From NCBI GenBank assembly GCA_027578815.1, contig JANBTH010000018.1, positions 1 through 61,180 of the forward strand: 61,180 nt of DNA, in the 5' to 3' direction. This stretch comes from Coemansia sp. RSA 1804 (lineage: Eukaryota > Kickxellomycota > Kickxellomycetes > Kickxellales > Kickxellaceae). A program made the position numbers and the translations under genes. Below are positions 8,923 to 19,587 of the stretch, in pieces. The notes beneath the pieces are model-generated. The model ran no database searches, was not told the DNA's origin, and worked only from the letters and a program-made list of their open reading frames with translations. Position 1 is the stretch's first letter. Every line of letters starts with the position of its first letter.

Positions 8923-10371
8923 ATGGCAGCAGCAGGCGCGGCTAGGACACGAGAAGCGTCGGAGGACTCGGCGGAGCTGACGTTTGAGCTAGGCGGAAAC
9001 GGCAGAGACAGCGGAGCAAGTGTCAGCGAGCGGCGAGGGTCGCCAGCGGAATACCAGCCGATGCAGATGCAGATTCAGCCAGACAATAGTGGCGATAACG
9101 ACAGTGGCAACGGCGGTGTGCAGGTATACAGCAGCGGCAAGGGCGCATCGATGCTATCGAGTCTATTCAACCTGACAAACGCGATAATCGGCGCTGGCGT
9201 GATCGGACTTCCGTACGCGATGCGCAATGCGGGGCTTTTGGCAGGCGTTATGCTGATAGCGGGCGTCGCGCTGCTGGTTGACTGGACGCTGCGGATGCTG
9301 GCGCTCAATGCCAAACTGTCTGGGCGGCAGACGTACCAAGGGCTGGTGGAGCACTGCTTTGGGCGCTGGGGTTTGCTTTCCAGCTCCCTGTTCCAGGGCA
9401 TGATGGCTGGCGGCGGAATGGCATCGTTTGTCGTCATTGTTGGCGACACTTTGCCGCATGTATTGAGTGCGCTGCTGCCGACTGTTGCTGCCACGCCGTT
9501 TGGACGCGTGGTATTCTCGCGCCGTTTCGTGGTGGCCTTTTTTGTTGTGTGTCTGGCGTATCCGTTGTCGCTGTACCGCGATATCGGCAAGCTTGGCAAG
9601 ACCAGCGCGTTTGCGGTTGTTGCGATGGGCTCGATCATCGTGGCGGTGATTGTCGAGGCGCCGCGGATTGACTCTTCCCTGCGCGCTGACCCGGGCACGC
9701 CCGTGGCGCTTTTTAGTCCTGGCGTGTTCCAGGCGCTGGGCGTCATCACGTTTGCCTTTGTGTGCCACCACAACAGCTTCATGATCTACGGCTCGTTGCG
9801 CAAACCTACGCTTAACAGGTACTTTGACGTGGTTCATTTTGCCACTGCCATTGCCACTGTTGCCAGTCTGGTGATGGCCGCTTTCGGCTATCTCAGCTTC
9901 CGCGACAAGGCGCAAGGCAACGTGCTCAACAACTTTGCGCAGGACAACTTTCTGATCAACATTGCGCGCTTCCTGTTTGCGCTCAACATGATCACCACAT
10001 TCCCGATGGAGACGCTGGTTGCGCGCGAGGTCATTGACTTGCTTGTATTCCGCAACCGTCCGTTCTCTATGGTGCGTCATGTGGCCATTACTACCGTGCT
10101 GTGCGGCGCTGCGCTGGTTGTCGGTGAGACTGTGTGTAATCTGGGTGTGCTGCTGGAGCTTACTGGCGGAATGTCTGCCTCGTTTCTGGCTTTTATCCTG
10201 CCGCCTGCCTGCTTTATCCGGTTGTCGTCATCGTCGACCTCAGCCTTTTCCCTACGCATGCTTCCGTATTGGCTGTGCATTGTTTTTGGGGTTGTGGTGA
10301 TGATAATGAGCACTGTACTGAGCATTCATCACGCCGCTACCGTGCAGGATCCGGCTGGCAGCTGCTGGTAG
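8923..10371 (+). CDS. AVT-type vacuolar amino-acid transporter (SLC38-like)
   Basis: This 482-residue membrane protein belongs to the amino acid/auxin permease superfamily (Aa_trans). A hydrophilic N-terminal tail of about 75 residues leads into the signature first membrane segment (FNLTNAIIGAGVIGLPYAM). Around ten further hydrophobic segments follow and end near the C terminus. NAIIGAGVIGLPYA is typical of the Avt5/6/7 and SLC38 branch, which moves neutral or acidic amino acids across the vacuolar membrane, usually by proton exchange. Vacuolar location and export direction are inferred from yeast relatives. It is GC-rich with G/C-ending codons, and no intron is needed. A TGACGTAA site lies in its promoter. 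I am sure of the family but not of substrate or exact AVT number. Confidence 0.88.
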   Translation: MAAAGAARTREASEDSAELTFELGGNGRDSGASVSERRGSPAEYQPMQMQIQPDNSGDNDSGNGGVQVYSSGKGASMLSSLFNLTNAIIGAGVIGLPYAMRNAGLLAGVMLIAGVALLVDWTLRMLALNAKLSGRQTYQGLVEHCFGRWGLLSSSLFQGMMAGGGMASFVVIVGDTLPHVLSALLPTVAATPFGRVVFSRRFVVAFFVVCLAYPLSLYRDIGKLGKTSAFAVVAMGSIIVAVIVEAPRIDSSLRADPGTPVALFSPGVFQALGVITFAFVCHHNSFMIYGSLRKPTLNRYFDVVHFATAIATVASLVMAAFGYLSFRDKAQGNVLNNFAQDNFLINIARFLFALNMITTFPMETLVAREVIDLLVFRNRPFSMVRHVAITTVLCGAALVVGETVCNLGVLLELTGGMSASFLAFILPPACFIRLSSSSTSAFSLRMLPYWLCIVFGVVVMIMSTVLSIHHAATVQDPAGSCW

Positions 10372-11057
10372 ATTGTTTGTGATTAATAGACGAAGCAACA
10401 ACAGTTTAGGGATCTGATTTATTTCTTAGTTCTTTTAATATGCTTTTCTGTGTTTTGCTCTATTATAATTGTTCATGTGTCTAGAGATTGCTCTTTGTTT
10501 ATCATGTCTGTTAGACAGCAAAAGCTACCGACTAATAAATAAGAATTAAAATATTATTAGTGGATTAGAATAAATGAAATGTGACTTTGTCAAGCTCATT
10601 TCAGATAGAAGACACACATTACTCAACTATAATTGCCGGTGCAATGCGCAGCATTCGAAGCTGGAAATAGAAACCAGAAAAAGGTAAAGATGTAGAAGAA
10701 ACGGAACATAGATTATGAAATAAGAAACTATTTCTACACTTATTTAGCACATATGACAATTTGTTATTTCTGAATGAACAGCTGATTGAAACGTTTTCTC
10801 TATCCACAATAATGTCTGTTTCAGATTTATATACCTAACAATGCTAAAACAATTGATAATTTCCCATTGTCTAACTGGAAAACTTCCTTAATAATATCTG
10901 TTTCTTTCCTTAATCATTTATTGAATTTATATTCAATTTCAGCTACAAATCTATTGTGTAAAATGTGAATATAAAAAGTCATATAAAAGGAGCTCAACAT
11001 TTCTCGCTCGAAAGATGTTTAATATACTTCCTACACTTTAGTTTTTAATTAATTACA
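10372..11057. other. Intergenic, AVT transporter to small ORF
   Basis: About 690 AT-rich bases: the transporter 3' flank and, at the right end, a TATA box (10981-10988) for the small ORF at 11058. A minus-strand open frame at 10619-10807 looks random. Nothing else is seen. Confidence 0.45.
10981..10988 (+). promoter_or_regulatory. TATA box of the small ORF at 11058
   Basis: ATATAAAAGG lies about 75 bases before the ATG. A nine-codon frame (ATG at 11015, stop ending at 11041) falls near the expected start site and may or may not be in the mRNA. Confidence 0.4.
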
Positions 11058-11411
11058 ATGATAACCTTTAAAAAAAGAGACGGAAAAAAAAATCCTCAAA
11101 ACAGCCCACCTGCAGCGGGAACACAAAGGGGCTATAGAAAAATTAATCCACAGCTCCCTGAAAATACAAACTCCTCAGATGCTCCATTAACTAGTGCTGA
11201 AATTAATAAAAGAAATGATGAAGCAAGAAAGCAAAATATTCTAAATAGAGAAGCAGCTAAAGAAAGGAAGGAATTAGAAAAGGGTAGGGACATATCTTAT
11301 TTAAGTGGAGCTGATGTATTTGGAACTCCGAGTGATTCACGTAGAATTAATCAAAAAAAATATGGAAAAAGTAAATATTATAACAATTCACACAATAATG
11401 ATCGGCACTAA
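11058..11411 (+). CDS. Small lysine/asparagine-rich hypothetical protein (117 aa)
   Basis: This AT-rich ORF encodes a very polar protein with no signal peptide or membrane segment. It has a basic N terminus (FKKRDGKKNPQN), a likely helical charged middle (about residues 50-75, EINKRNDEARKQN and EAAKERKELEKGRD) and an Asn/Lys-rich tail. I recognise no domain. A good TATA box 75 bases upstream, a proper ATG and coherent charged composition favour a real gene over a chance frame. It resembles the ORFs at 18671, 36511 and 52891 in size, base composition and Lys content, but I see no convincing alignment among them. Cytosolic or nuclear location is inferred from the absence of targeting signals. 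Confidence 0.5.
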   Translation: MITFKKRDGKKNPQNSPPAAGTQRGYRKINPQLPENTNSSDAPLTSAEINKRNDEARKQNILNREAAKERKELEKGRDISYLSGADVFGTPSDSRRINQKKYGKSKYYNNSHNNDRH

Positions 11412-12554
11412 ACATGAGTTGTTGTATGAAAGATGAGGTTCTACAAATATTATCATACTCGATATATGATAATTTCACCAATGTAAACTGAAAAGTAGCT
11501 GTAGTCATGAGTGGTGGTAACAGCAATGGTTACCCAGCAAGCCATAACAAAAGTGTAGTAGCAATACAAAAAAGGGATAAAGAAAAATAAACTAAATAGA
11601 TTAGAGTTGTTTTAAATCTAGTTGTTTTTAGCTTGCGTTTGTAAAGTTTGTTACATAGTCCATATCAATGAAGGCATTCAAGATTTAGAACTTATTGTGT
11701 GTAAAAGTCATTTTTGACTATCTGCCGCATTTTGAGCAAGTAAATTATACTTTTTCGTAAACCTCAGGTAGATTATAATATGTTAAAGACAAAAAATATC
11801 AAGCTAGTTTTACAGATAAGGAGACATTCAGTAACCCGCTTATAAAAATCCTTGGTAAACCGTAATAACCACCACTTTAGGGATCCATTAAAAAGGAGGG
11901 AGTTCCCCAGGTTCTAATATAAGGTTGTTTGTCTTCGAAGAGTTCATTGTTTTAATTAAGGCGCAAAGCTAAATGTGGACTTGGAAAAATAAAAGTCAAA
12001 TCTCAATTACCCGCTAGCCAAAGGGCCAATCTAATGATTACAATGTGAATTAGATAGTAAATTTAGTATTTCAATCGAAAATCAGATCAAACATGAAAAT
12101 GGTGGTAAAAATAATAGAGCGGTGATTGGCTCTTGCACTTTAATGTAAACAATAAAAAAAGCAAGGAAAACAAGTAAACGTTGGCCCTTGTAGCTCTTGT
12201 CTTTCTTGCCCTCTTTCTTCCGCACTCCCCACTGCATGCCATCCGTCCAATTATCGCTCACTTTGCTTCTAACAGTAAACAAAAGAAAAAAAGTAAACTC
12301 ACTTTCCACAGTTTCATGATTTGGGGAGTTTATTTTTTCTTTTCTTTTCTGTTTTCTTCCCCTCCATCCTTGTTTAGCGTTAATTTTGTTTTATTCTACT
12401 TTATACTAATAAGCTGTTTTTGTGTTGTTTCCTTTTTAATTCACTTCTGATTCACCAACTATATACGAGAAATACTAGTTCACATTTGCTATTTACGTGC
12501 TGCCACATCAGACAAACCAAAGCAAACCAAAGCAAACCAAAGTAAAGAGCTTCA
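11412..12554. other. Intergenic, small ORF to kinesin-5
   Basis: About 1.1 kb with no supported gene. The right part is the kinesin promoter, with an inverted CCAAT box (ATTGG near 12125) and three exact 10-base repeats just before the start codon. Open frames near 12082-12450 are low-complexity and start at non-ATG codons. Confidence 0.45.
12513..12542 (+). repeat. Three exact 10-bp repeats before kinesin-5 ATG
   Basis: CAAACCAAAG occurs three times in perfect tandem and ends 12 bases before the ATG at 12555. The 10-base period equals one DNA helical turn. It may lie in the 5' UTR; a regulatory role is speculative. Confidence 0.6.
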
Positions 12555-15500
12555 ATGTCCAAGGCTAGCGGCAGACTCAGCATCCTTGACAAGGAAAAAG
12601 ACACCAACATCCAGGTGGTGGTCCGATGCAGGCAAGTAACTCTAGAGCCAATTCGATATCACCAAGTGCGCATCGAAGAACGGCAGAGCGAGAATGACTG
12701 AGAGTCGGATGCCGACATACTTTGACATTCTTTCTCTTCTCTACACATCCGCTGCAAAGATTTTCAATTTACTAACACAAACCAACATATTCTAAGCTGT
12801 AGAGATGCACCGGTGCGCCAGGGCCGCACAAACACATCGGTGGTTGTGCCACCAATGTACGGACAGGATGTAAAGATCGATGGACCACCTTCGGTTGCCC
12901 GCACATACCACTTTGACGGGGTGTTTGGGCCAAAGGCAACACAGGAGAACGTGTACGAAAAGATAGTAAGCCCTATTCTGGGCGAGGTGATGCAGGGCTA
13001 CAACTGCACGATCTTTGCGTATGGACAGACTGGCACTGGCAAGACATACACAATGGAGGGCGATCTGGACACTGTGGGTGCTGGGCGCCATCATCCATCG
13101 TCGGGCGATACTCCGCAGGTGTCGCGTATTCCAACACCAGCATCGTCATCGTCAGCCACCTCCTCGCCGCCTCGCACTGCGCTTAGCAGCAACGGAAATA
13201 ACAGTAGCTTGGGAACAGACCTGCTGAGCAGCTCCAGAATATCATCGCGTGCCGGCATTATTCCACGCACGCTGTCCAACATGTTCTATGCGCTGGAGAA
13301 GAACTCAGCCGAGTACTATGTGCGCGTGTCGTATCTCGAGCTGTACAACGAAGAGCTTCGCGACCTACTGGCCGGGGTTGACATCACCGGCAGCGATGGT
13401 CCCAAATTTAACTACGACATTCCGACAGGACACCTCAAGGTATACGAGTCCGGAACAGACAAGGGCGTGGTGATCCAGGGGCTCGAGGAGCGGATAGTCA
13501 GTAACGCACGCGATGCGATTGCGCTGATGCAGGCCGGTGCTATGCGCCGCAAGGTGGCGGCCACCAAATGCAACGACTCGAGCTCCCGCTCCCATGCGAT
13601 CTTCACAATCACCGTATTTGTGCGCGAGAGAGCGGTCACGGTGGAGGGCGAGGATATTGTCAAGCTCGGGAAGCTCAATCTTGTAGATCTTGCAGGAAGC
13701 GAGAACATTGGGCGCAGCGGCGCGCAGGGCGTCAGGGCACAGGAGGCCGGCAACATCAACAAGTCGCTGCTTGTGCTGGGCCGCGTTATCAACGCGCTGG
13801 TTGAGCGCAACAGCTACGTGCCGTACCGCGACAGCAAGCTGACATACATACTCAAGGACTCGCTGGGCGGACGCACACGCACATGCATGGTGGCCACAAT
13901 GAGCACGGCGCCAGACAACATCGAAGAGACAATCAAGACGCTGCAGTATGCGTCGCAGGCAAAGGGAATACGCAACCGCCCGGTGGCAAACAAGAAGGTG
14001 TCAAAGTCGGAGATAGTCCACGATATGCAGCTCCAGATCGAGCAGCTGCGCAAGGACTTGGATGCGGCGCGCGATGGAGCCGGCTTTTTCATCACACGCG
14101 ACACATACGACGAGCTGACGGCAGGCGCAAAGGCCTCCAGGGACGTTGTTGACGAGTGGAAGCAGCGCGTAGCGCTCTGGGAGGAGGAGATGGTGCGCAT
14201 CAACCAGCGGTGCGCGGATCTAGCGCAAGCCAACAGCGCTCTCGAGAGCAAGTGCGAGGACTCTGAGGCAAATGCGCGCGCGGCTGCTGCAGAGGCCGAG
14301 CGGCTGCAGGTGGAGCTGCGCCAGAGCCACGTATTGGCAAACGCACACGCCCTGCATGAGCGCCGGCTGGACGGGACAGCTGCTCAGCTGCGTCAGACGC
14401 TGGCGAATGCAGCGGCGGATGTCCGCGGCTGGCAGAGCAAGGTCGATCGAATGACCGAGCGCGAGCGTCTCAATCTGGCGGCCGTTGCGGATATCGGCCG
14501 CGCGGTTGCTTCCGAATCAGCCAGGGCTGCAGCGCTGGCGGCCGAGTATGACAGCTGCGTTGCCGCTCACGCAAACGCGCTGGCTGCCTCGTTGGAGGAG
14601 CGCATGGGAGACCAGTTTGGAACCGCGGTCCAGCAGCACGTGGCCAGCCACGCACAGACACTTCGAGCCGAGGTGGGAGACCTGGTGGCGGCTGCGTCGT
14701 CTGGGTCGGCCGAGTCGTCGGAGTCCGCCAAGCGAGCCGCCGCCGCAGTCGATGCGTTGCTGCGCGAGTTCGAGGTGTCTGCGCGCCAGACCCTGGCGCC
14801 TGCGTGTGCCGAGGCGTGCACACAGCTGGCACAGAGTGTTGCGCGGATATCGGCGCAGCAGCGCGAGGCGGTTGCGCAGAGCGTGGCGCTGATTAACGCT
14901 TCTGTGGCAACGGCAGTTGGCGCCGCAAAGGAGACGCTGGCGACATCGGGCAATTGCGTCAGAGACGTGATTGCGTGGATGGAGCGCGAGATGCGTGCAC
15001 AGGAGGCCAGAGCGACAGCGTATGAGACAAAGATAGCGGAGCAAGTGGAAGGTGCGGCGCGGGAGGCGCGAGCCTTGGACGACCAGCTGGTTGCGCTGGT
15101 TGCGCGGAGCGTGGAGGAGCGTCGCAAACACGAAGCTGCTGTGTTTGGCCGCATTGTGCAGGATGCTGGCGAGCAAGCGGCAGCCCAGCGCGCGCTCTGT
15201 GCGGAGGCCGAGCGCCAGGTTGTTGGAAAGCTGCGTGAAACCGCCGATGCGTCGTCGGAGTCGCTTACTGCTACGCTTACCGGTGCATCGGAAGCAATTG
15301 CTGCTCATCTGCACTTGTCAGAGACTGATGCCGAACAGTCGGCTGCTGCTGCTGACCATGCTGTCGGTAATCACTCAGAGGCTGTATCAAATGCCGTAGA
15401 ATCGTTTATGCAGGGCCCTGTGCGCATATTAGGCGAATCAGCTCACGCGACGCTTTCACAGACCGTCAAAGAGATTGGCAGCGTAGCGATGCAGACAAGT

Positions 15501-16226
15501 GAGCAGTTATCTAACGGTGCGAGTCGTATTGTTGGATGCGCAGCTGGAATGCAGGGCTCAGTGGATGACGCTCTGCTGACTCTGCGCCAGACTCGCGAAC
15601 ACGTGGCTAAATCATCCCTTGCGCACGGACAGCAGCGTGCGGAGATGTCGGCGCGAGTCGGCGCCTCCGTTAGCGCTATCTCTGAAGCCGCCGAGCGCAA
15701 GGCCAGCAATGGCGTCTGTGCGTCAGTATCCGGCGGATCGACGCCGCCGCGCGAGCGCGCGTACTTTGAGAAGCCTGGCGGCTGGAGCGTCACCCGTGCG
15801 CACGACTACATTCTTGCGAAGCTGGCCGACTCTCCCGCGCTGCTGGACGATTGCGATCTCGAGTGGACCGGCGAGTCTGCCGCTGATCACCGCAGCCGCG
15901 ATCTGCTGATCAGCCCAGCTGCAACAGTTGCCGCCAGCCCAGCGGATGACGATGACCAGGCGATGGTTGTTGAGCCGCCAGCACCACGGCTACTCAAGCG
16001 CTCATCCGACTGTGCGGGTCCCGCATCGGTCGAAGCTGGCGAGCGGCCAGCGCAGCGTCCGTGCACTAGAACAGACACCGATTCCAATGTTTCTTCGGCT
16101 CACGCTGAACTTCCTATACTTGAAGGCGCCGAATCCGCAATCCCGGCTCCTCCCTCGCTTTCTGCTAACGGCGCCGCATCGCGCCTGCCGGCTCCCCGCC
16201 GCTCCACGCGCCGTGCCCGCGTATAG
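12555..16226 (+). CDS. Kinesin-5 (BimC/Eg5-type) mitotic motor, two exons
   Basis: This is a plus-end-type motor that slides antiparallel spindle microtubules. Exon 1 (12555-12631) encodes 25 residues plus two bases and ends in NIQVVVRC. Exon 2 (12803-16226) continues RDAPVRQG and encodes the rest, 1166 residues in all. The P-loop GQTGTGKT is at about 100-107, NDSSSRSHA (switch I) at about 283, and DLAGSE (switch II) at about 321. Coiled-coil stalk follows, with many Ala, Glu and Gln. A BimC-box-like TPPRERAYFEKPGGW (Thr about 1006) is the expected CDK target in the tail. The L5 loop after TMEGD holds about 63 residues against about 17 in human Eg5. Without exon 1 the frame would begin at a GTG (12813), lacking strand beta-1. 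Confidence 0.93.
12632..12802 (+). other. GC-AG intron in the kinesin-5 gene
   Basis: This 171-base intron has the non-canonical donor AG|GCAAGT, a perfect TACTAAC branch site at 12770-12776 and acceptor CTGTAG ending at 12802. Splicing restores VVRCR, the conserved kinesin strand beta-1. An in-frame upstream acceptor (AAG ending at 12796) would add two residues. GC-AG introns usually carry an otherwise excellent donor, as here. Confidence 0.85.
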
Positions 16227-16543
16227 CATTCATTCTATGCACTTGCCAGATCTGGCGGCTTCTTCCAATTGTATAGTCTTTTAACGCCCTCTTTTTCCTT
16301 CTTCTCTTTATTTAATTATTAAATCTTTTTATCATCCTTTATGCAACTTTGTATTGTTTTTGTTATGGCGCATATCATTGTTGCCATTTCCATGTTTTTG
16401 TTTTCATACTTCCTGCCATTGCCACTCTCTGATACATCATGCTACTTTTTTATTCTCAGCTCCTCTACTGTTTCTCCTTTCCGCTGAACACACACACACA
16501 TCTAAAAACGGGATATACTATTTATATTTGCTAGACCAAGCGG
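16227..16543. other. Intergenic, kinesin-5 to acyltransferase
   Basis: A pyrimidine-rich, AT-rich 317-base spacer with a short (AC)n tract at about 16489-16500. It holds the kinesin 3' flank and the acyltransferase promoter. No gene is seen. Confidence 0.45.
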
Positions 16544-17971
16544 ATGATGACAGTCGAGTTAACACCAAGTAAGCAGGAGATGGTGCTGGATCTGCTTCCG
16601 TTTGAAAAGTTCTTCCGCGCATACGTCGGGTTCTTCTGGTTCTACAAGACAGCACCAGCGGCAACGGCGGAGGAAATGCGCGATGCGCTGCAGCGCGGCG
16701 TAGACGCTACCACCGCGGCAACACCGGTGCTTGCGGGGGTGCTGAGAGAAGAGAGGAACAAAGACGGAGACCGCGTCTACGTAGGCTACAACGAAAATAA
16801 TAGTAATGATAGCGATGAATCGGCTGGCGTGCACGTGGATCTGAGCTGCTGCACCGACACCTCGTACGCCGATATCAGTGCCAGCGGTTTCGACCAGAAC
16901 GCACTAAGAGAGCAGTTGTTTGTGGACCAGACACTGCGGCTGGCGGAAATGCCCGGCATTGATGGCGTGCCCGTACTGCGCGTCATGTTGCGCTGGCTGG
17001 GCAATGGCGGCTGCGTTGTTGGCGTGCTCTGCCACCATGTGCTGGCGGATGCTGCAGCGACCTTTTATGTAGCGCAGTCCATTGCCTACCACTCATCTTC
17101 TTCCTCTTCTCCCGACGGTAGCAGGCTTCTGCCTCTGGAGCCCAGCCGCAAAAACCTCAGCCGCATCCTGGCTGCCCACCCACCAAAGCCAATTCCAGCC
17201 GTGCAGCATGTGCGCAGCATCTTTGGATCCCAGTCGCAGCAACCAGGAGCCCGGAACTCGGTGCTGGTGCTTGATCCAGCAGCATCGGCAGAACCAATGC
17301 GACGGTATCAGATCCGGATTACGGCACAGAGCATTGGACAGCTAAAGGGGCTAGCAATAACAGACAGCCAGTGCGTGAGCTGCTCGTCCAATGCGCTGGT
17401 GATGGCGCTGATGTGGCGAGCATGGATCCGGATGCTCCAAGGCAGGGGCTCGCGGTCCACCCACGCGTATCTCGGCTGGCCGGTTGATCTGCGACGCAAA
17501 GTGGAGCAAGCAGATACCACAGATCCATATTACTATCTGGGAAATCTGTTTCTCCCATGCCTGGCCCACGCATCCACAGGATTCGTGCTCACCGAATCCC
17601 TGCCTGCGGTGGCAGCCTTTGTGGCAGGCGTGACGGAGACTGCGTCGGTTGGCCAGCTGCGTGCGTTCCAGGATTCGGTGGCTGCCGGCGAGGCTGACGT
17701 CAGAGCGATGCTGGAGCAGACATCCGATGCACCTTTGCTCTCGTTCTCCAACATGACACGACTGGGACTGTACAACAAAGACATGACTTTTGCTTTGGCT
17801 GCTGCTGCTGCTGATTCGGTGCAGATGCTTGCTATTGATGCGCCGGCCATGATGTTTGCTATCGCCGACGGCGCCGGCGGAATGCTGGTTAACGTCGTGC
17901 TGCCTGGATCCGTGGCCGACGCATTTGCTGCTAATCCTGAGTTTTCGCAGTTTGCAAACTTTGTCTACTAA
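16544..17971 (+). CDS. BAHD-type acyltransferase (transferase family)
   Basis: This 475-residue enzyme fits the BAHD/trichothecene-acyltransferase fold (Pfam Transferase). The catalytic HHxxxD motif reads CHHVLADA (His 164, His 165, Asp 169). The structural DFGWG-type motif is present as YLGWPVDLRRK about two thirds along. Such enzymes move an acyl group from acyl-CoA to a hydroxyl or amine of a small molecule; the substrate cannot be told. There is no signal peptide, so a cytosolic location is inferred. Two ATGs in a row (16544 and 16547) could both start it. The length matches the family, no intron is needed, and base use is GC-rich like the conserved genes. No other secondary-metabolism gene is adjacent, so a biosynthetic cluster is not supported. 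Confidence 0.82.
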   Translation: MMTVELTPSKQEMVLDLLPFEKFFRAYVGFFWFYKTAPAATAEEMRDALQRGVDATTAATPVLAGVLREERNKDGDRVYVGYNENNSNDSDESAGVHVDLSCCTDTSYADISASGFDQNALREQLFVDQTLRLAEMPGIDGVPVLRVMLRWLGNGGCVVGVLCHHVLADAAATFYVAQSIAYHSSSSSSPDGSRLLPLEPSRKNLSRILAAHPPKPIPAVQHVRSIFGSQSQQPGARNSVLVLDPAASAEPMRRYQIRITAQSIGQLKGLAITDSQCVSCSSNALVMALMWRAWIRMLQGRGSRSTHAYLGWPVDLRRKVEQADTTDPYYYLGNLFLPCLAHASTGFVLTESLPAVAAFVAGVTETASVGQLRAFQDSVAAGEADVRAMLEQTSDAPLLSFSNMTRLGLYNKDMTFALAAAAADSVQMLAIDAPAMMFAIADGAGGMLVNVVLPGSVADAFAANPEFSQFANFVY

Positions 17972-18670
17972 ATAACCCTTTTGTTGCTGTTTTTGTTGCT
18001 GTTGTTGTTGGGTTTCCAGAATTTTAATTTCAAAATGCAGAGCCCCAGCTATTTTTTGATGCTTTGGGAATTAGAAACTAGCAAAGAACACCAACGAGCG
18101 TCCGGCAAGCGGACACTAGTGAAGACAGGTGCCAGGGAGTGCGGAGCATCTATTGTTAGCCAAAGCGTAATGATTGCGTTTCTACCCCCTTTGATACCTG
18201 GTGTGTTCTTTGTTTTTCTTATTCAAAATGTATTGTGCTTATGTTTTGGAAAAATTAAATCTTTGGCTATTCACTGAGCCATACCTTTGTATTTCCTTTA
18301 TCACACTGACGCTACAATTAAATATTATCACATCTGCTGGAACGTCAAGATAATCCCCATTTTCTTCCTAATTTCGTCATATATGTTTCCGGTATCTTAC
18401 TATGAAAGCTAAATTGATCATTTTTACGTGTGCAAATAATAAAGGCCACAAGCAAAAAAATATAAAAAAAAACCTTTGTGCGTCCATCAAAAAATTGTAA
18501 TGTGGTATATAAACCTTCCAAAAAGCTTTCCTGTCTTAACAAACCAGTCGTTGTGCATCTATCCATTCTTTCTCCAATTCTATAATTTGCTACAACGGCT
18601 AACAACCACACTTTTCAACAGATTTTACTTTTCAAACAAAACAGTTGAATAAGCAATATGAGTGGGTTAA
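17972..18670. other. Intergenic, acyltransferase to small ORF
   Basis: About 700 bases. A hydrophobic frame directly after the acyltransferase (17981-18277) reads from UTR-like sequence and is not supported. TATATAAA at 18506-18513 may serve the small ORF at 18671. A 12-codon frame starts at 18658. Confidence 0.4.
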
Positions 18671-18871
18671 ATGAAAACAAAGAAGACTGGTAAATTCTTG
18701 GCTCAACATAGTAGAATAAGAGTAGACCCTGTTACTTTGGGCATCGGTAGTTTTCATCTTAAGCCAAAAAATGGAGCTGCGAGTGAGGAATTTCTTATGA
18801 TATATTTGAAATATGCAAAAACCGCATGCAATTTACACAATGCGAGACTAAGTGGACAAAGAGATAATTGA
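18671..18871 (+). CDS. Possible small basic protein (66 aa)
   Basis: This AT-rich ORF begins with an ATG and encodes a basic peptide (MKTKKTGKF start) with mixed composition rather than low complexity, including a LMIYLKYAKTAC helix-like stretch near the C terminus. A TATA box (18506-18513) lies about 160 bases upstream. Against it, another ATG 13 bases earlier in a different frame opens a 12-codon ORF that would be read first. I recognise no domain. It may be a real short gene like those at 11058, 36511 and 52891, or a chance frame. Confidence 0.3.
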   Translation: MKTKKTGKFLAQHSRIRVDPVTLGIGSFHLKPKNGAASEEFLMIYLKYAKTACNLHNARLSGQRDN

Positions 18872-19587
18872 TAGAAAAGTTCAAATTACGATACTCTGGC
18901 TCATTGCAAGATGGTTCTCACCTCTTTTTCTTAACAAGCTGGCTCGCCTTCCACAAGCGTTCTTTTGTTAGTAGAAGGGTTTTATTTAAGGTTACCCAGG
19001 TTGTTGGTAACATTGGGTGTAGACATTGTGAATAGGAAGGAAAGAAAGAAATAGGCATAGGGTGTACTTCGTATTTGTTCATCTATTTTTACATTTTTTT
19101 GTTCTTTTTCTTTTTCATACAGGAATAAAAAGAGTTGGGGGTGAAAATACAAAATTAGATGGTAACAGAGAATCTAGAAATACACGTATTTGGAGATTAT
19201 CGAACAGTATCAGTACCACAACCACAGTCATAAACTGGGGGACTTTTTTAAGTAATTTGTTGGCCAACATTATGCATGGAGCGCAAGTACTGAAGCAAGA
19301 ACTGGAACCTGGCAATGCCCAGAGCCAAAAATCTAGGGCTTGCAGATGTTACAGCAATGTGTTTTTAATCACTTGATTTGGTTTGGTTAGATTTGGTTAG
19401 TTTGTCGATTGATTGATTAAAACTGATTGATGCGAAAAGCAAAAAATAAACCCAGTAACCACAACGCTTCTTCTTTCATCTCGTTGTTTACGTCTTATCT
19501 CTCCTTCCTTGTTCTGGCATTCAATCTGTTATATTTTCACTAGAGTACAGATTCAGAGCAAAATTAAATACAACCAACCAACTAAAA
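18872..19587. other. Intergenic, small ORF to COX10
   Basis: About 715 bases. An open frame at 19062-19376 is Phe-rich at the start and unsupported. TTTGGTTTGGTTAG-type T/G repeats occur at 19375-19402, and GATTGATTGATT just after. The right end is the COX10 promoter. Confidence 0.4.

Noticed and set aside
9163..10080. 305-codon minus-strand frame
   Set aside because: It is antisense to the AVT transporter with His/Arg-rich shadow composition.
13078..13218. Reading the L5 insert of kinesin-5 as an intron
   Set aside because: Splicing GTGCTG to GAACAG would keep frame, but the donor is weak, no TACTAAC branch is present, and base use stays GC-rich and coding-like, unlike the real intron. RNA data could overturn this.
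19062..19376. 104-codon frame upstream of COX10
   Set aside because: Its start is a Phe/Leu-rich UTR-like stretch and the remainder shows no domain or conserved pattern.
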